Positions 24,827 through 33,457 are shown, numbered from the stretch's first letter. The stretch is DNA of 33,549 bases from Methylacidimicrobium tartarophylax (GCF_902143375.2 NZ_CABFVA020000093.1:1-33549); one strand, 5' to 3'. A program made the numbers and translations. The notes: generated by a model not told the origin, from the sequence alone.

Positions 24827-27424
24827 ATGGGGAGAGTTTCAGGGCGCTTCTCGACATTTGACTCGGGCCTGGCGGCTTTCGAGGAGTTTTCTCGCGTCTC
24901 CCGCAGTCGGTTAGCCGCTCATCCGGATTGGATCGATTGGCTCTCCGCGGTTGTGGCGACCCCCGAGACGGCAAACCGTGGTCCCGGAAGATGGAGGATG
25001 GATTGGTGCGAGCTTTCCGGGGTTCGCGCCGACGCGGTCAGGAAGCTGGACGCAGTCCGGTTGCTCAAACAGCGAGAGCAGCTACGGATCGGCTTCCTCG
25101 ATTTCGCGGGCTTTTATTCGTGGGAAGAAACAACCTCGGATCTTTCTCGTCTTGCCGATTTTTGTGTCTGCACCGTCCTTCAGGTTGCTTGCGAGGAACT
25201 GCGGGCAAACCGGATGCCCCTTGCCATTCTGGCGCTAGGGAAGCTGGGCGCGCAGGAACTCAACTACAGCTCGGACATCGATATCATGTTTATTGCCGAG
25301 GACGAGGAGACTGCTTTTGCGCAGACGCTCCGCACGACGATGGCCCAACGCACAGTGTCGGCTCTCTCGGATTCGGGCGGAATCGGACCGCTCTTCCGGG
25401 TGGATTTGCGGCTGCGGCCGGATGGCAACGCCGGAGCGCTCGTGCCATCGTTCTCCGAGTGCGAGCGTTATTATGCCGCCTCGGGAGAAACCTGGGAGAG
25501 AATGGCGCTGATCAAGGCGCGATTTGTCGCAGGGGAGCCGGATTTGGGGTACGAGTTCGAGGTCCTTCGACAGCAATTTTGTTTTCCGCGTCATCTCTCG
25601 GAGGAGGTCTTCGAGGAGATCGCCGCTATGAAGGCGAGGATCGACGGAGAAATCCTCCTCGGAGATCGGCGGCAGAGGGACGTAAAGCTTGGTCCAGGAG
25701 GAATTCGAGAGATCGAGTTCCTCGCTCAGGCACTTCAGCTCTTTTACGGAGCACGTCAGCCGATCGTTCAAGTTCGTCCCACCTGTGCCGCATTGCGCGC
25801 ATTGGCAACGGTCGGGATTTTGCCGCGACCGCAAGTGGATGCGCTGATCGACGCTTACGGGTTTCTTCGAAATCTCGAACACCGGTTGCAAATGAGAGAA
25901 GAGATTCAGACTCACTTGCTTCCGACCGAAGAAAAGGCGCGGACGGAGATCGCGGAGTCGCTCGGATTCGCCCCTACGGAGTTCGAATCGGCGCTGCAAT
26001 CCCACCGCTCGCTGGTTCATGATCTATTCCAGCAATATTTCATAAAAAGAGAGTCAACTGCCATGCCTGTTCGTCTGGAATTGTTTGCTTCTCCGGAAGA
26101 GGCGGAGCGCAATCTCGATGCACTCCAAGCGAGGGACTCTCTCTTGAGCGCTCCGCGGGCGGCGCGAGCCTATCGCCGTTTGGCTCCATTCCTGGAAAAG
26201 GCGCTTCGAGCGACGGTCGATCCCGATGCCGTTCTTCGTCGATTTGTCTCTTTCGTCTCGAAGTATGGGGCTAGGTCGTTTCTCTTTGAAACCCTCGCGG
26301 TCAATCCCAAGGCGCTTGAGCTTTTAATGAAGCTTTTCGACGCCAGCTCTTTCTTTAGCGAGATCCTCTTTGCCCAGCCGGAACTCTTTGAGGAGATTAC
26401 GCAGAGCCGGTCCTTGGGGAAGCAGAAGGGAAGGGAGGCTTATCTCGAAGAACTGAGCCGTTTACAGGGGGACGTTGCGCTTGCCGCCCGGCTTTATCGG
26501 CGCGGCGAACTCTTGCGCATCTTGCTTCGTGACATCTTGAGGTTGGCTGATCTGCCGGAGGTTCAACAAGAATACACGGCGCTTGCCGAAGCCTGCTTGG
26601 AGCTGGCCTGTCGAACCTTTGGCTCCGGCAGCCTCGCGTATGTCGCGCTTGGTCGGTTCGGCGGCGGGGAACTTGCGTACGGGTCCGATCTCGATTGCCT
26701 CTGCGTCGGTTCTCGAGAGGAGGCGGCGTTGGCCGTCCATCGATTCCTTGGAGAAACTCTCCCTGCCGGCATTCTTTTTGCGATGGACTACAGGCTGCGG
26801 CCCCACGGCGAAGGGCCTCTCGCGCTGCCGCTGGAAGCATACGAGAGCTATTACACGGATGAAGCCCACTTCTGGGAGATTCAGGCGCTAACCCGGGCAC
26901 GGTTTGTGGCGGGGGACTTGAAAACGGGAGAGAGATTCATTGCGATGGTTGATCGGCTATGGAGCGAACGGACTGCGTCCTGTCCCGTGGACGAAATTGT
27001 CTCGATGCGAGAGCGGATTGAGCGGGAACGCCATACCGATGTTCCTCTCCTCCAACGTTTCAAAACCGGGCCGGGAGGGCTGCTTGACATAGAATTTGGG
27101 ATGATCCTTTGGTTGATGAAGAAGAAAAGGAGGGAGCCCAATCTCTGGAAAGCAATTGGTCATCTTCGTTCCAGTGAACCGGAGCTGGCTCGGATGTGTG
27201 AAGAAGGCTATCAATTTCTGCGGCGCTTGGAAGCCGTGCTTCGAAGAGAAAGGAACCAGCAGCAAGAGGTCTTGCCGGAAGATCCGGCTGCCTTGGAAAA
27301 ACTAGGGCGGTTCATGGGGTTTTCCACTCGGGAAGAGTTCATTGAGGCTTATGAGGGGCAACGGAAGACGATCCGAGCGGCTTACCGGGAGCTATGCGAG
27401 CAAGCGCGTCACTTGCCGCGTTGA
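24827..27424 (+). CDS. glnE: Bifunctional glutamine synthetase adenylyltransferase/deadenylylase
   Basis: GlnE adds and removes AMP on glutamine synthetase in response to PII and glutamine. It is 865 aa, somewhat shorter than the roughly 946 aa E. coli protein. Both nucleotidyltransferase domains are intact: the N-terminal one with GKLGAQELNYSSDID (Asp150, Asp152), and the C-terminal one with GRFGGGELAYGSDLD (Asp621, Asp623). Each is followed by a paired block (RVDLRLRPDGNAG; MDYRLRPHGEGP) and a KxGPGGxxxIEF motif. The start ATG has GAGGAG 8 nt upstream. No glnA or glnB is in the window. Its last 86 nt overlap the convergent rnc gene. Confidence 0.95.
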   Translation: MGRVSGRFSTFDSGLAAFEEFSRVSRSRLAAHPDWIDWLSAVVATPETANRGPGRWRMDWCELSGVRADAVRKLDAVRLLKQREQLRIGFLDFAGFYSWEETTSDLSRLADFCVCTVLQVACEELRANRMPLAILALGKLGAQELNYSSDIDIMFIAEDEETAFAQTLRTTMAQRTVSALSDSGGIGPLFRVDLRLRPDGNAGALVPSFSECERYYAASGETWERMALIKARFVAGEPDLGYEFEVLRQQFCFPRHLSEEVFEEIAAMKARIDGEILLGDRRQRDVKLGPGGIREIEFLAQALQLFYGARQPIVQVRPTCAALRALATVGILPRPQVDALIDAYGFLRNLEHRLQMREEIQTHLLPTEEKARTEIAESLGFAPTEFESALQSHRSLVHDLFQQYFIKRESTAMPVRLELFASPEEAERNLDALQARDSLLSAPRAARAYRRLAPFLEKALRATVDPDAVLRRFVSFVSKYGARSFLFETLAVNPKALELLMKLFDASSFFSEILFAQPELFEEITQSRSLGKQKGREAYLEELSRLQGDVALAARLYRRGELLRILLRDILRLADLPEVQQEYTALAEACLELACRTFGSGSLAYVALGRFGGGELAYGSDLDCLCVGSREEAALAVHRFLGETLPAGILFAMDYRLRPHGEGPLALPLEAYESYYTDEAHFWEIQALTRARFVAGDLKTGERFIAMVDRLWSERTASCPVDEIVSMRERIERERHTDVPLLQRFKTGPGGLLDIEFGMILWLMKKKRREPNLWKAIGHLRSSEPELARMCEEGYQFLRRLEAVLRRERNQQQEVLPEDPAALEKLGRFMGFSTREEFIEAYEGQRKTIRAAYRELCEQARHLPR

Positions 27425-28073
27425 GCTCCGCCTCTTTTTTGCTGCTGCCGAAACCTTCGCCGAGACGTTCGGCACCCCATTCGACGACGACGTGGTACCA
27501 TTTCCGGTGAGCGGCGCCGGATTGGCTCACGCATTGATACCGGGGCGGTTCCCCACCTTGCTTCTGCAGCAGCTCTTGCAGCATCCCTTTTGGGTTGCCG
27601 AGCAGGGCCTCCGGTGAGAATGCAAGCTCTTGGATGGCCTCAGAGAAGAGCTTGCGGATCACGCCTTTGGCTTTACGCCACCCACCGTCTCGATAGACGG
27701 CGCCGATCAGCGCTTCAAACGAATCGGCCAAATTCGATTCCTTTGTCCGACCGCCGCTCTTTTCTTCTCCTTTACCCAAGTGGAGGAGCTCTCCAATGCC
27801 CAATTTACCGGAAATCGCGGCAAGACTGGAGCGATTGACCAGGAAAGAGCGCATTTTGGTAAGAAGACCCTCCCTGTGCCCAGGAAACAGGGCATGGAGA
27901 TGATCCGTGATCGCGAGTTGGAGGACGGCGTCGCCGAGGAACTCCAGTCGCTGGTAGTTTGGGCCGTCGAATCTCCTTTCCGCGGTGTGGGAAGGGTGCG
28001 TAAGAGCCTCACGTAGCAGTTGAGGGCTCCGGAACTGATAACCGATCACTGCTTGAAGAGACTCCAGGTTCAT
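27339..28073 (-). CDS. rnc: Ribonuclease III
   Basis: RNase III cuts double-stranded RNA, processing rRNA precursors and some mRNAs. It is 244 aa. Catalytic residues Glu44 and Asp48 in RLEFLGDAV and Asp117 and Glu120 in LADSFEALIGA match the E. coli positions with a constant offset of three. A double-stranded-RNA-binding domain occupies about 160-227, and the last 17 residues form a Pro/Ser-rich tail. The 3' end lies inside glnE on the opposite strand for 86 nt, including part of the RNA-binding domain. A 206-nt spacer separates it from the recombinase gene upstream and may hold a structured leader. Confidence 0.95.
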   Translation of the reverse strand: MNLESLQAVIGYQFRSPQLLREALTHPSHTAERRFDGPNYQRLEFLGDAVLQLAITDHLHALFPGHREGLLTKMRSFLVNRSSLAAISGKLGIGELLHLGKGEEKSGGRTKESNLADSFEALIGAVYRDGGWRKAKGVIRKLFSEAIQELAFSPEALLGNPKGMLQELLQKQGGEPPRYQCVSQSGAAHRKWYHVVVEWGAERLGEGFGSSKKEAELNAASDALARIAPGKPLGSSSVAPHKPQ

Positions 28074-28279
28074 TTGCGCTTTTCCTTTCGCCTAAGTAAT
28101 GACGCGCGCATCACCTTTGCCTACAGCATCTTAAAAAGACACCTCATTCCTGAACGGCAGGAGTGAAAGTTCCACTGACCACGTCCAAGGCCGTCTGTCT
28201 TCCGGCAGGGCGCGACAAACCGCGCGCAGGAGTGGGACTTATTTTGCTCAACGGTAAAAAACCATCTCCAACCTAAAAC

Positions 28280-29191
28280 TCACTTTCCCCTGGGGTGAAA
28301 CCTACGGTGGACTTCTCGCAAACGGTCAATTTCCACGTGAGTGTAGATTTGAGTTGTGGCGAGATCGGCGTGTCCGAGCAAGAGTTGAAGGGAGCGGAGA
28401 TCGGCGCCGCGATGAAGAAGGTGAGTGGCGAAGGAATGCCGCAAAAGGTGAGGGTGGATCCCGTGACGAAGCCCGGCCTTTCGTGCCATCTGCAAAAGAA
28501 GCTGATTGACCGAAAAGCGACTCAGCGGCCTTCCCCCTCTTTTTAAAAAAAGGAAATCACACCTCCTTGTACCGACAAGGCGCGGGCGACCGCTTCGTAG
28601 GTATTCCTCCAGCGCGTGAATGGCTGCACATCCCAAGGGGACGACCCGTTCCTTCCGGCCTTTCCCGAATACCCGCAACAGCTGTTCCTCGGGCAAGAAA
28701 GAAGTCAGACGCAGGTCCACTAGTTCGCTCGCCCGCAGTCCGGCGCCATAGAGCATCTCGACGATTGCCCGATTGCGCACTCCCTCCTCTGTTTCTGGTA
28801 AATCAATGGATAATAACTGGAGCACATCCTTCTCTGACAATATGCGAGGAATACGCAGGCCAACCTTGGGTAACTCTAGATCTTGCGAAACATCTACGGA
28901 GATCAAGCCTTCTTGCCGCAAGTAGGAAAAAAAATGGCGCAGAGCCACGATCGACGCTTTTAATGAACTGGGAGCCAATCCTCTCTCCTTCTCCTTTTCC
29001 AGATACTCGTACAGATGCTCGCTGGTGACCGAGGCTGGGCTGACGAGATTCTTCGCGACCGCCCATCGGGCAAACGCCTCAAGGAGTAGGCGATTGGTCA
29101 TCTGCGTGTTGACCGAGTGATCCTTTTCGGTCGCAAGAAAGCGCAGGGTCGACTCAAGCGCTCCCGACCATGTGTCGCCCCTGATTTTCAT
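28280..29191 (-). CDS. Tyrosine recombinase of the XerC/XerD type
   Basis: This site-specific recombinase probably resolves chromosome dimers at dif. It is 303 aa from the ATG at 29191, the normal Xer length. The N-terminal SAM-like core-binding domain is about 5-95. The catalytic set is complete: Arg153 (GAGLRASEL), Lys177, His248 and Arg251 (HPHLLRHSFATHLL), His274 (LLGHADLATTQ) and nucleophile Tyr283. An in-frame ATG at 29254 would add 21 basic residues and overlap the previous gene; the later start fits the family. XerC and XerD cannot be separated here. No dif-like site was found, and the neighbours are housekeeping genes, so it is unlikely to be a phage integrase. Confidence 0.88.
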   Translation of the reverse strand: MKIRGDTWSGALESTLRFLATEKDHSVNTQMTNRLLLEAFARWAVAKNLVSPASVTSEHLYEYLEKEKERGLAPSSLKASIVALRHFFSYLRQEGLISVDVSQDLELPKVGLRIPRILSEKDVLQLLSIDLPETEEGVRNRAIVEMLYGAGLRASELVDLRLTSFLPEEQLLRVFGKGRKERVVPLGCAAIHALEEYLRSGRPRLVGTRRCDFLFLKRGGRPLSRFSVNQLLLQMARKAGLRHGIHPHLLRHSFATHLLHRGADLRSLQLLLGHADLATTQIYTHVEIDRLREVHRRFHPRGK

Positions 29192-29207
29192 CGCATGCCG
29201 GCGGCTT

Positions 29208-29915
29208 CTACTGGCTGTGATTGAGGCCCGCAAGGATTTCAGGATCCCGGACATCAGCCCAGTCCCCTTTCAAAAGGAATCCATGGACCTTCCCTGTGCG
29301 GGAAAGTTGCCGCAAGGCATCGGTAAGCTCATATTCGCCCCGCCGTGATTTTTCCAGCCGATCCATAAAAAGAAAGACTCGAGGGTTAAGTGCGTAAATG
29401 CCTGCATTGTAGAGACTCTTCGCGAGGAGTTCCGGATTATCCGTTTTTTCGATAATATCCTCGACCAGGCCGGACTCGTTGAGGAGAACGGCGCCACCCA
29501 GGCGAACATCTTGACCGGAGCAGAGAGCAATGACTCCGTCATCTTGATAGGCTGCAACCAGACGGCCGTATTCCTCAGGCTTGATTAGTATATCGCCGTA
29601 GGAAAGGAGGAAGGGGTCGTCGTGCACCCACTCTCGCGCGAGGAGGGGCGCGCGGCCGGTGCCATCGAGGACGAGTTGTTCCCGATAGGTGATCGAAACT
29701 CCAAGCGCGATTCCGTCTTTGAAATGAGAGAGGATCCTCTCCTTCTGGTGGCCGATGACGATGCAAAACTCGGTGACGGCAGCGGAGTCGCGCAACCCAC
29801 GGACAATCCATTCGAGTACCGGGAGCCCGCGCACGACCAACATGGGCTTAGGGATGTCCGAGGTCAATGGACCCATGCGGGTGCCTCTACCCGCCGCAAG
29901 GATCAACGCTTTCAT
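29208..29915 (-). CDS. Sugar-phosphate nucleotidyltransferase family protein
   Basis: A single-domain nucleotidyltransferase of 235 aa that should activate a sugar phosphate with an NTP. The nucleotide-binding signature AGRGTRMGPLT is at residues 8-18, PKPMLVV follows near residue 23, and the metal-binding Asp is in LLSYGDILI near residue 107. It lacks the left-handed helix domain of GlmU, so it is not a full GlmU; the size fits MurNAc-1-P or mannose-1-P-type transferases. The substrate cannot be assigned. It lies 16 nt before the recombinase and 66 nt after rdgB. Confidence 0.85.
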   Translation of the reverse strand: MKALILAAGRGTRMGPLTSDIPKPMLVVRGLPVLEWIVRGLRDSAAVTEFCIVIGHQKERILSHFKDGIALGVSITYREQLVLDGTGRAPLLAREWVHDDPFLLSYGDILIKPEEYGRLVAAYQDDGVIALCSGQDVRLGGAVLLNESGLVEDIIEKTDNPELLAKSLYNAGIYALNPRVFLFMDRLEKSRRGEYELTDALRQLSRTGKVHGFLLKGDWADVRDPEILAGLNHSQ

Positions 29916-29981
29916 TGCGGGATTCTGGTCCGAGCCGTTACAAAAGGTCGAGAGATTTGGGGGAGAAAACCGCGAATGAGG

Positions 29982-30578
29982 CTAGCCCCAACGCTTGGTC
30001 AAAAGAATAGGGAGAAGCTGCGCAACCGCCCGCGCCCGATGGCTGTACCGGTCTTTTTCGGCAGGAGGCATCTGAGCAAAGGTAGCGGTAGCGCCCGATG
30101 GAACGAAGATCGGGTCATATCCGAACCCTTCGCTTCCGCCGGGAAATGCCGTGATTCTTCCGGGGCAGGTTGCCTCGACGGTGGTCAAGAGCTTTCCATC
30201 GCGTGCCAAGGCCAAGGCACAAATGAAGGTTGCTTCACGAGCTTCCTCGGGCACGCGGGCAAGGCGAGCCAGCAGCAGGCTTCGATTCTCGGCGTCGCTT
30301 GCCTCGGGGCCGGCATAGCGGGCGGAGTGAACACCGGGTTCTCCTCCGAGCGCTGCGACGCAAAGCCCGGAATCATCGGCAAGGACGAGTCCACTCCCAA
30401 GCTTGCTATAAAATACAGCTTTTTTTATGGAATTATCCATGAATGTACTTCCATCTTCAAGCCACTGTGTACTAGAGGACGTATGCTGAACGGATGTCAA
30501 GATAAAGGCGGAGCCGAAGAGACGCGCGAACTCTTTGAGTTTGTGAGGATTGGTGGAGGCCAGATGGAGTGTGGGCAT
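29982..30578 (-). CDS. rdgB: dITP/XTP pyrophosphatase (RdgB/HAM1 family)
   Basis: This house-cleaning enzyme hydrolyses non-canonical purine nucleoside triphosphates (dITP, XTP, ITP) to monophosphates. It is 198 aa, the usual length. Family features are ASTNPHKLKEF at residues 7-17, FMDNSIKKA near residue 46, the LADDSGLCV active-site block near residue 67, and GFGYDPIFVPSG then SHRARA near the end. The ATG at 30578 is a clean start. It diverges from the tRNA-Val gene across 109 nt. Confidence 0.95.
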   Translation of the reverse strand: MPTLHLASTNPHKLKEFARLFGSAFILTSVQHTSSSTQWLEDGSTFMDNSIKKAVFYSKLGSGLVLADDSGLCVAALGGEPGVHSARYAGPEASDAENRSLLLARLARVPEEAREATFICALALARDGKLLTTVEATCPGRITAFPGGSEGFGYDPIFVPSGATATFAQMPPAEKDRYSHRARAVAQLLPILLTKRWG

Positions 30579-30687
30579 CCCCTTCTTTAGCGCAAAAGAG
30601 GTGACGAGGCGAGGGAAGCAGGGCGGCGCGCTCGATCTTTTCTCTCCTTGCCTCGAGCGAGGCGGTACGCTAACGTGGCCTACTCGA

Positions 30688-30759
30688 GCGCGGTTAGCTC
30701 AGCGGTAGAGCACTACCTTGACACGGTAGGGGCCACAGGTTCGATCCCTGTACCGCGCA
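30688..30759 (+). tRNA. tRNA-Val (anticodon GAC)
   Basis: A complete 72-nt cloverleaf. The 7-bp acceptor is GCGCGGT with ACCGCGC (30752-30758), discriminator A at 30759. The D-stem is GCTC/GAGC, the anticodon stem CTACC/GGTAG with loop TTGACAC and anticodon GAC at 30720-30722, and the T-arm ACAGG TTCGATC CCTGT. CCA is not encoded. No intron and no adjacent integrase or att-like repeat is seen. Confidence 0.97.
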
Positions 30760-30806
30760 GGCGTCTTCCTCTTCCCTTTGGCGCGCCCTCATGAAAAGTG
30801 GGCAGA

Positions 30807-30829
30807 TTGCACTGGTCGAGCATGTGCAA
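30807..30829 (+). repeat. Inverted repeat downstream of tRNA-Val
   Basis: TTGCAC (30807-30812) and GTGCAA (30824-30829) are exact inverted copies 11 nt apart, in the 230-nt spacer between the tRNA and the exported SIMPL protein. No T-run follows, so a terminator is doubtful; an operator for the downstream gene is equally possible. Confidence 0.25.
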
Positions 30830-30989
30830 AAATAACGGATTGCAAGCTCGCCTTTCCTCCATATCCAGCAAGGACATAGACAGTTAACACGTTGAGAAGT
30901 AAAAACGGTGGGCCGCCTGGTGTCGCTTTTACAGGGGAACGGGAAGAAGGGATTCGAGACGGTCCGCGGGCTTGAGCAGGGAGGTTGGA

Positions 30990-31739
30990 ATGAACGGGCA
31001 GCGGCAGTGCGGGCGGATACTGGTGGGCGCCTTCCTTCTTCTCTGGATGGCATGGAGCGGTTCCGGAGGGATCGGCATAGCCTGGGCGGAAGCGGAGAGT
31101 GTCCGGGCCGTACGTGTCCATGCCGGCGCGGAAGAACGTGCGCCCATCGACCGCGCGGTGGTGGATTTTATCCTGATCAGCGAAGGGAAGACACCGGGTG
31201 AGGCGGAGAAGAAGGATGAGGCGCGTTTTGCCGAGGTCCGGAAGCAGGTCGAGGTAGTTTTGGGCGGAAAGGGGAGCTGGCGAACTTCGGAGATCGGACT
31301 TATGCCGGTCATGAGCGAAGAGAAGGCGAAAAGAGAGGGGAGAGAACATGTGGCGGCATACCGCGTGACGCGGTCGGAAGCGGTGGAACTCGCAGAGTTC
31401 ACTCGCTTACCGGAGCTCCTGGGGACCCTTTTTGCGGCAGGGGTGGACGAGGTAGGCGGGGTGGAATGGATCTCCGATCGGGCGGAGAGCCTTTACCGGA
31501 AGTTACTCGGGAAGGCGATGGTGAAGGCCAGGGAGAAGGCGGAATGTCTGGCCAAGGCGGCGGGCGCCCAACTTGGACCGATCATCCATATTCAGGAAGG
31601 GGGTGGACCAGTGCAGCCGGTGGCGCGCTTCCAGCGCACCGCGATGGGAGTCCACCAGGGCGCTTCCGCCCCGGTACCGATCAGCGGAGGTGAGATGAAG
31701 GTCCGCGCGTCGGTTCAGGCGATCTATCGCTTATGGTGA
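30990..31739 (+). CDS. Exported SIMPL-domain (DUF541) protein
   Basis: A 249-aa exported protein with a signal peptide (basic QRQCGR, hydrophobic core about residues 10-30, likely cleavage after AWA). The rest looks like a SIMPL domain: IDRAVVDFILISEGKTPGEAEKK near the start, an alternating strand/helix pattern, a KAREKAECLAKAAGAQLGPI block near residue 185, and closing beta-strand KVRASVQAIYRLW. Bacterial members are periplasmic or outer-membrane-linked and tied to oxidative stress, but no enzyme activity is established. The ATG at 30990 has GGGAGG 5 nt upstream; a TTG at 30972 is the less likely alternative. Recognition of the domain is by eye. Confidence 0.7.
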   Translation: MNGQRQCGRILVGAFLLLWMAWSGSGGIGIAWAEAESVRAVRVHAGAEERAPIDRAVVDFILISEGKTPGEAEKKDEARFAEVRKQVEVVLGGKGSWRTSEIGLMPVMSEEKAKREGREHVAAYRVTRSEAVELAEFTRLPELLGTLFAAGVDEVGGVEWISDRAESLYRKLLGKAMVKAREKAECLAKAAGAQLGPIIHIQEGGGPVQPVARFQRTAMGVHQGASAPVPISGGEMKVRASVQAIYRLW

Positions 31740-31811
31740 AGTCGTTGGGTAGCGGGAAATGCAGTGGCTGTTCCTTGCCTTTGCGCATGGTCGGCTGTAT
31801 GGGAAGGGAAG

Positions 31812-32516
31812 ATGCATCCGGACCTCCCCCCATTGATTGATCTGCAAGAATTAGACCAGAAGATTACGCGTCTTCGTTCGGAGCTTGCTCAGCTGCCCGT
31901 TGCCAAAAGACGGGTAGAGGGGGAACTCGAGGAAGCAAAGCAGAAGCTGCACCAGGCCAAGCACGAGCAGCAAGCGTCTGAACTCGTTCGCCGACAAAAA
32001 GAAGGAGAGATCGAAGAGCTGCGGCGCCAGCTCGCCCGATACCAAGCGCAACAGATGCAGGCGCGAAAAAACGAAGAATATCAAGCGCTCACGCATGAGA
32101 TCCTGCTGGTGAAGGCCAAGGTGGAGCGCGAAGAGGACGATGTCTTGTTGCTGCTTGAGAAGGCCGACGAATTGAAGGCTGGCGTGAAGCAAGAGGAGCG
32201 GAAGGCCGAGCAGGTGGAAAGGGAGACGCAAGAGAAGAGAAAAGAGTTAGCCGACAAGGAATTACGGCTGTCGGCCCTGTTGGCCGAGGCGGAAAAGGCG
32301 TGGGAGGAAAAAAAAGGTAGAGTAGAGCCGGGCCTCTTTGTCCGCTATCAAAGACTTGTCCATGGGCATCGGGAAAATGCCGCCGTCCCGGTTATTCACG
32401 GGAGTTGTGGAGGGTGTCACATGAAGTTGACGCGGCAAACCCTCTTGCGCGCGGAAGCGGCAACGGAAATTGCTTTTTGCGAAAATTGCGGGCGGATCGT
32501 GTTTGTTGCTCTGTGA
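31812..32516 (+). CDS. Coiled-coil zinc-ribbon protein (CT398/FlgZ-like, C4-type zinc ribbon)
   Basis: A 234-aa protein. Residues about 5-175 are a long charged coiled coil rich in Glu, Lys, Arg, Gln and Leu. The C-terminus has a four-cysteine zinc ribbon, CGGCH then CENC, separated by about 20 residues. This architecture matches the CT398 (Chlamydia) and HP0958/FlgZ (Helicobacter) family, members of which bind the RpoN sigma factor and secretion or flagellar partners; the role here is unknown. The ATG at 31812 is chosen because GGGAAGGGAAG precedes it and the coil begins right after; an earlier in-frame ATG at 31764 is weaker. It sits 72 nt after the SIMPL gene and upstream of rpoZ. Confidence 0.8.
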   Translation: MHPDLPPLIDLQELDQKITRLRSELAQLPVAKRRVEGELEEAKQKLHQAKHEQQASELVRRQKEGEIEELRRQLARYQAQQMQARKNEEYQALTHEILLVKAKVEREEDDVLLLLEKADELKAGVKQEERKAEQVERETQEKRKELADKELRLSALLAEAEKAWEEKKGRVEPGLFVRYQRLVHGHRENAAVPVIHGSCGGCHMKLTRQTLLRAEAATEIAFCENCGRIVFVAL

Positions 32517-32633
32517 GGCCGTTGGAAAGGCCTTAGCCGTGCGGCAGCCGGGACAGCCTTTTTCGAGAAGGGATTGCTTTTCCAAGAGGATTGATTTATA
32601 TGTACCAACTTAACTTAAGATTGGGCAAAAACA

Positions 32634-32888
32634 GTGAGTGATACGATTACCGTGCTTCTTTCCTCGGCTCTCGGGAAAATGGACTCTCCCGAAGTATTGA
32701 TCAATGCAGTCTCCGCCCGAGTTCGCCAACTGGCGAAAGGGGCCAGACCTTTGGTGGAGGTGCATCCTCAATGGAGTTTTCTGCAAGTAGCCTTGAAGGA
32801 GATCGCCGGCGGGAAGCTGACGGTTGCGCCTGCGGAGGAGGCTCCTGCGGCGTTTACCTCTCTTGTTTCGGAAGAACCGACGGATTAG
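32634..32888 (+). CDS. rpoZ: RNA polymerase omega subunit (RpoZ-like)
   Basis: A small protein of 84 aa. The segment VSARVRQLAKGARPLVEV followed by LQVALKEIAGGKLTV matches the omega pattern of a helix with RARQL, then PLV, then ALREIxxGKI, the fold that clamps the beta-prime C-terminus. Omega also forms part of a ppGpp site in proteobacteria; that is not testable here. The start is GTG at 32634 with a weak upstream purine stretch. The short acidic/Ala tail is normal for this subunit. It lies 117 nt after the zinc-ribbon gene and 104 nt before smpB. Confidence 0.75.
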   Translation: MSDTITVLLSSALGKMDSPEVLINAVSARVRQLAKGARPLVEVHPQWSFLQVALKEIAGGKLTVAPAEEAPAAFTSLVSEEPTD

Positions 32889-32992
32889 GCCGCTCATTCA
32901 GTGGCGGTTTCGGTAAAAGGGAATGAACGATCCCGAGGGCATGCTCATTCCTTGGCCTGAGCGATCCAAGGGGAAAAGCCGTTCGAAAGATC

Positions 32993-33457
32993 GTGAGTGG
33001 AAAAGCCGTCGTGGATCTGCTGGTGAACCGCCGGGCGCGACGGGATTATACCGTTCTCGACACCTACGAAGCAGGCTTGGTTCTGCTTGGCTCAGAGGTT
33101 AAATCCCTTAGGCAGGGAAAGGGACAACTCGAGGGAGCGTACGCGCAAATCGAGGGTGGCGAGGCTTGGCTCTACCAAGCGAATATTCCGATTTATGCAA
33201 ATGCGGCCAGCTTCACGACCCGCGATCCGAAGGCGCGAAGGAAATTACTGCTCCATCGGGCAGAGATTCGGAAACTTTTTGGAGCGGTCTCTCTCAAGGG
33301 AAGGGCTCTGATCCCTCTCAAGCTCTACTGGAAGAACGGGACGGTCAAAGTTCTCCTTGGGCTAGGAGTCGGAAAGGCGGAGCATGACAAGAGAGAAGAA
33401 CTCCGCTCGATCGAAGCAAAAAAGGACATTCGAACCGCCTTACACCGCCGCCGCTAG
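32993..33457 (+). CDS. smpB: SsrA-binding protein SmpB
   Basis: SmpB carries tmRNA to stalled ribosomes for trans-translation. It is 154 aa, the usual length. The N-terminal block RRARRDYTVLDTYEAGLVLLGSE and VKSLRQGKGQL form the tmRNA-binding beta-barrel, and the basic C-terminal tail (KREELRSIEAKKDI then ALHRRR) inserts into the mRNA channel. The start is GTG at 32993; no other start fits the family N-terminus. A possible hairpin (GGAATGA with TCATTCC, 32920-32951) lies upstream. The tmRNA gene itself is not seen in the remaining 92 nt of the window. Confidence 0.95.
   Translation: MSGKAVVDLLVNRRARRDYTVLDTYEAGLVLLGSEVKSLRQGKGQLEGAYAQIEGGEAWLYQANIPIYANAASFTTRDPKARRKLLLHRAEIRKLFGAVSLKGRALIPLKLYWKNGTVKVLLGLGVGKAEHDKREELRSIEAKKDIRTALHRRR

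Noticed and set aside
24928-26022. 364-codon plus-strand frame
   Set aside because: An out-of-frame reading of glnE; the glnE frame carries both catalytic motifs.
28280-29191. Tyrosine recombinase as integrase of a mobile island
   Set aside because: Length and motifs fit the chromosomal Xer type, neighbours are housekeeping genes, and no att repeats are seen. The nearby tRNA-Val gene is intact and not duplicated.
29622-30590. 322-codon plus-strand frame
   Set aside because: Antisense to rdgB and the nucleotidyltransferase gene, both with clear signatures.
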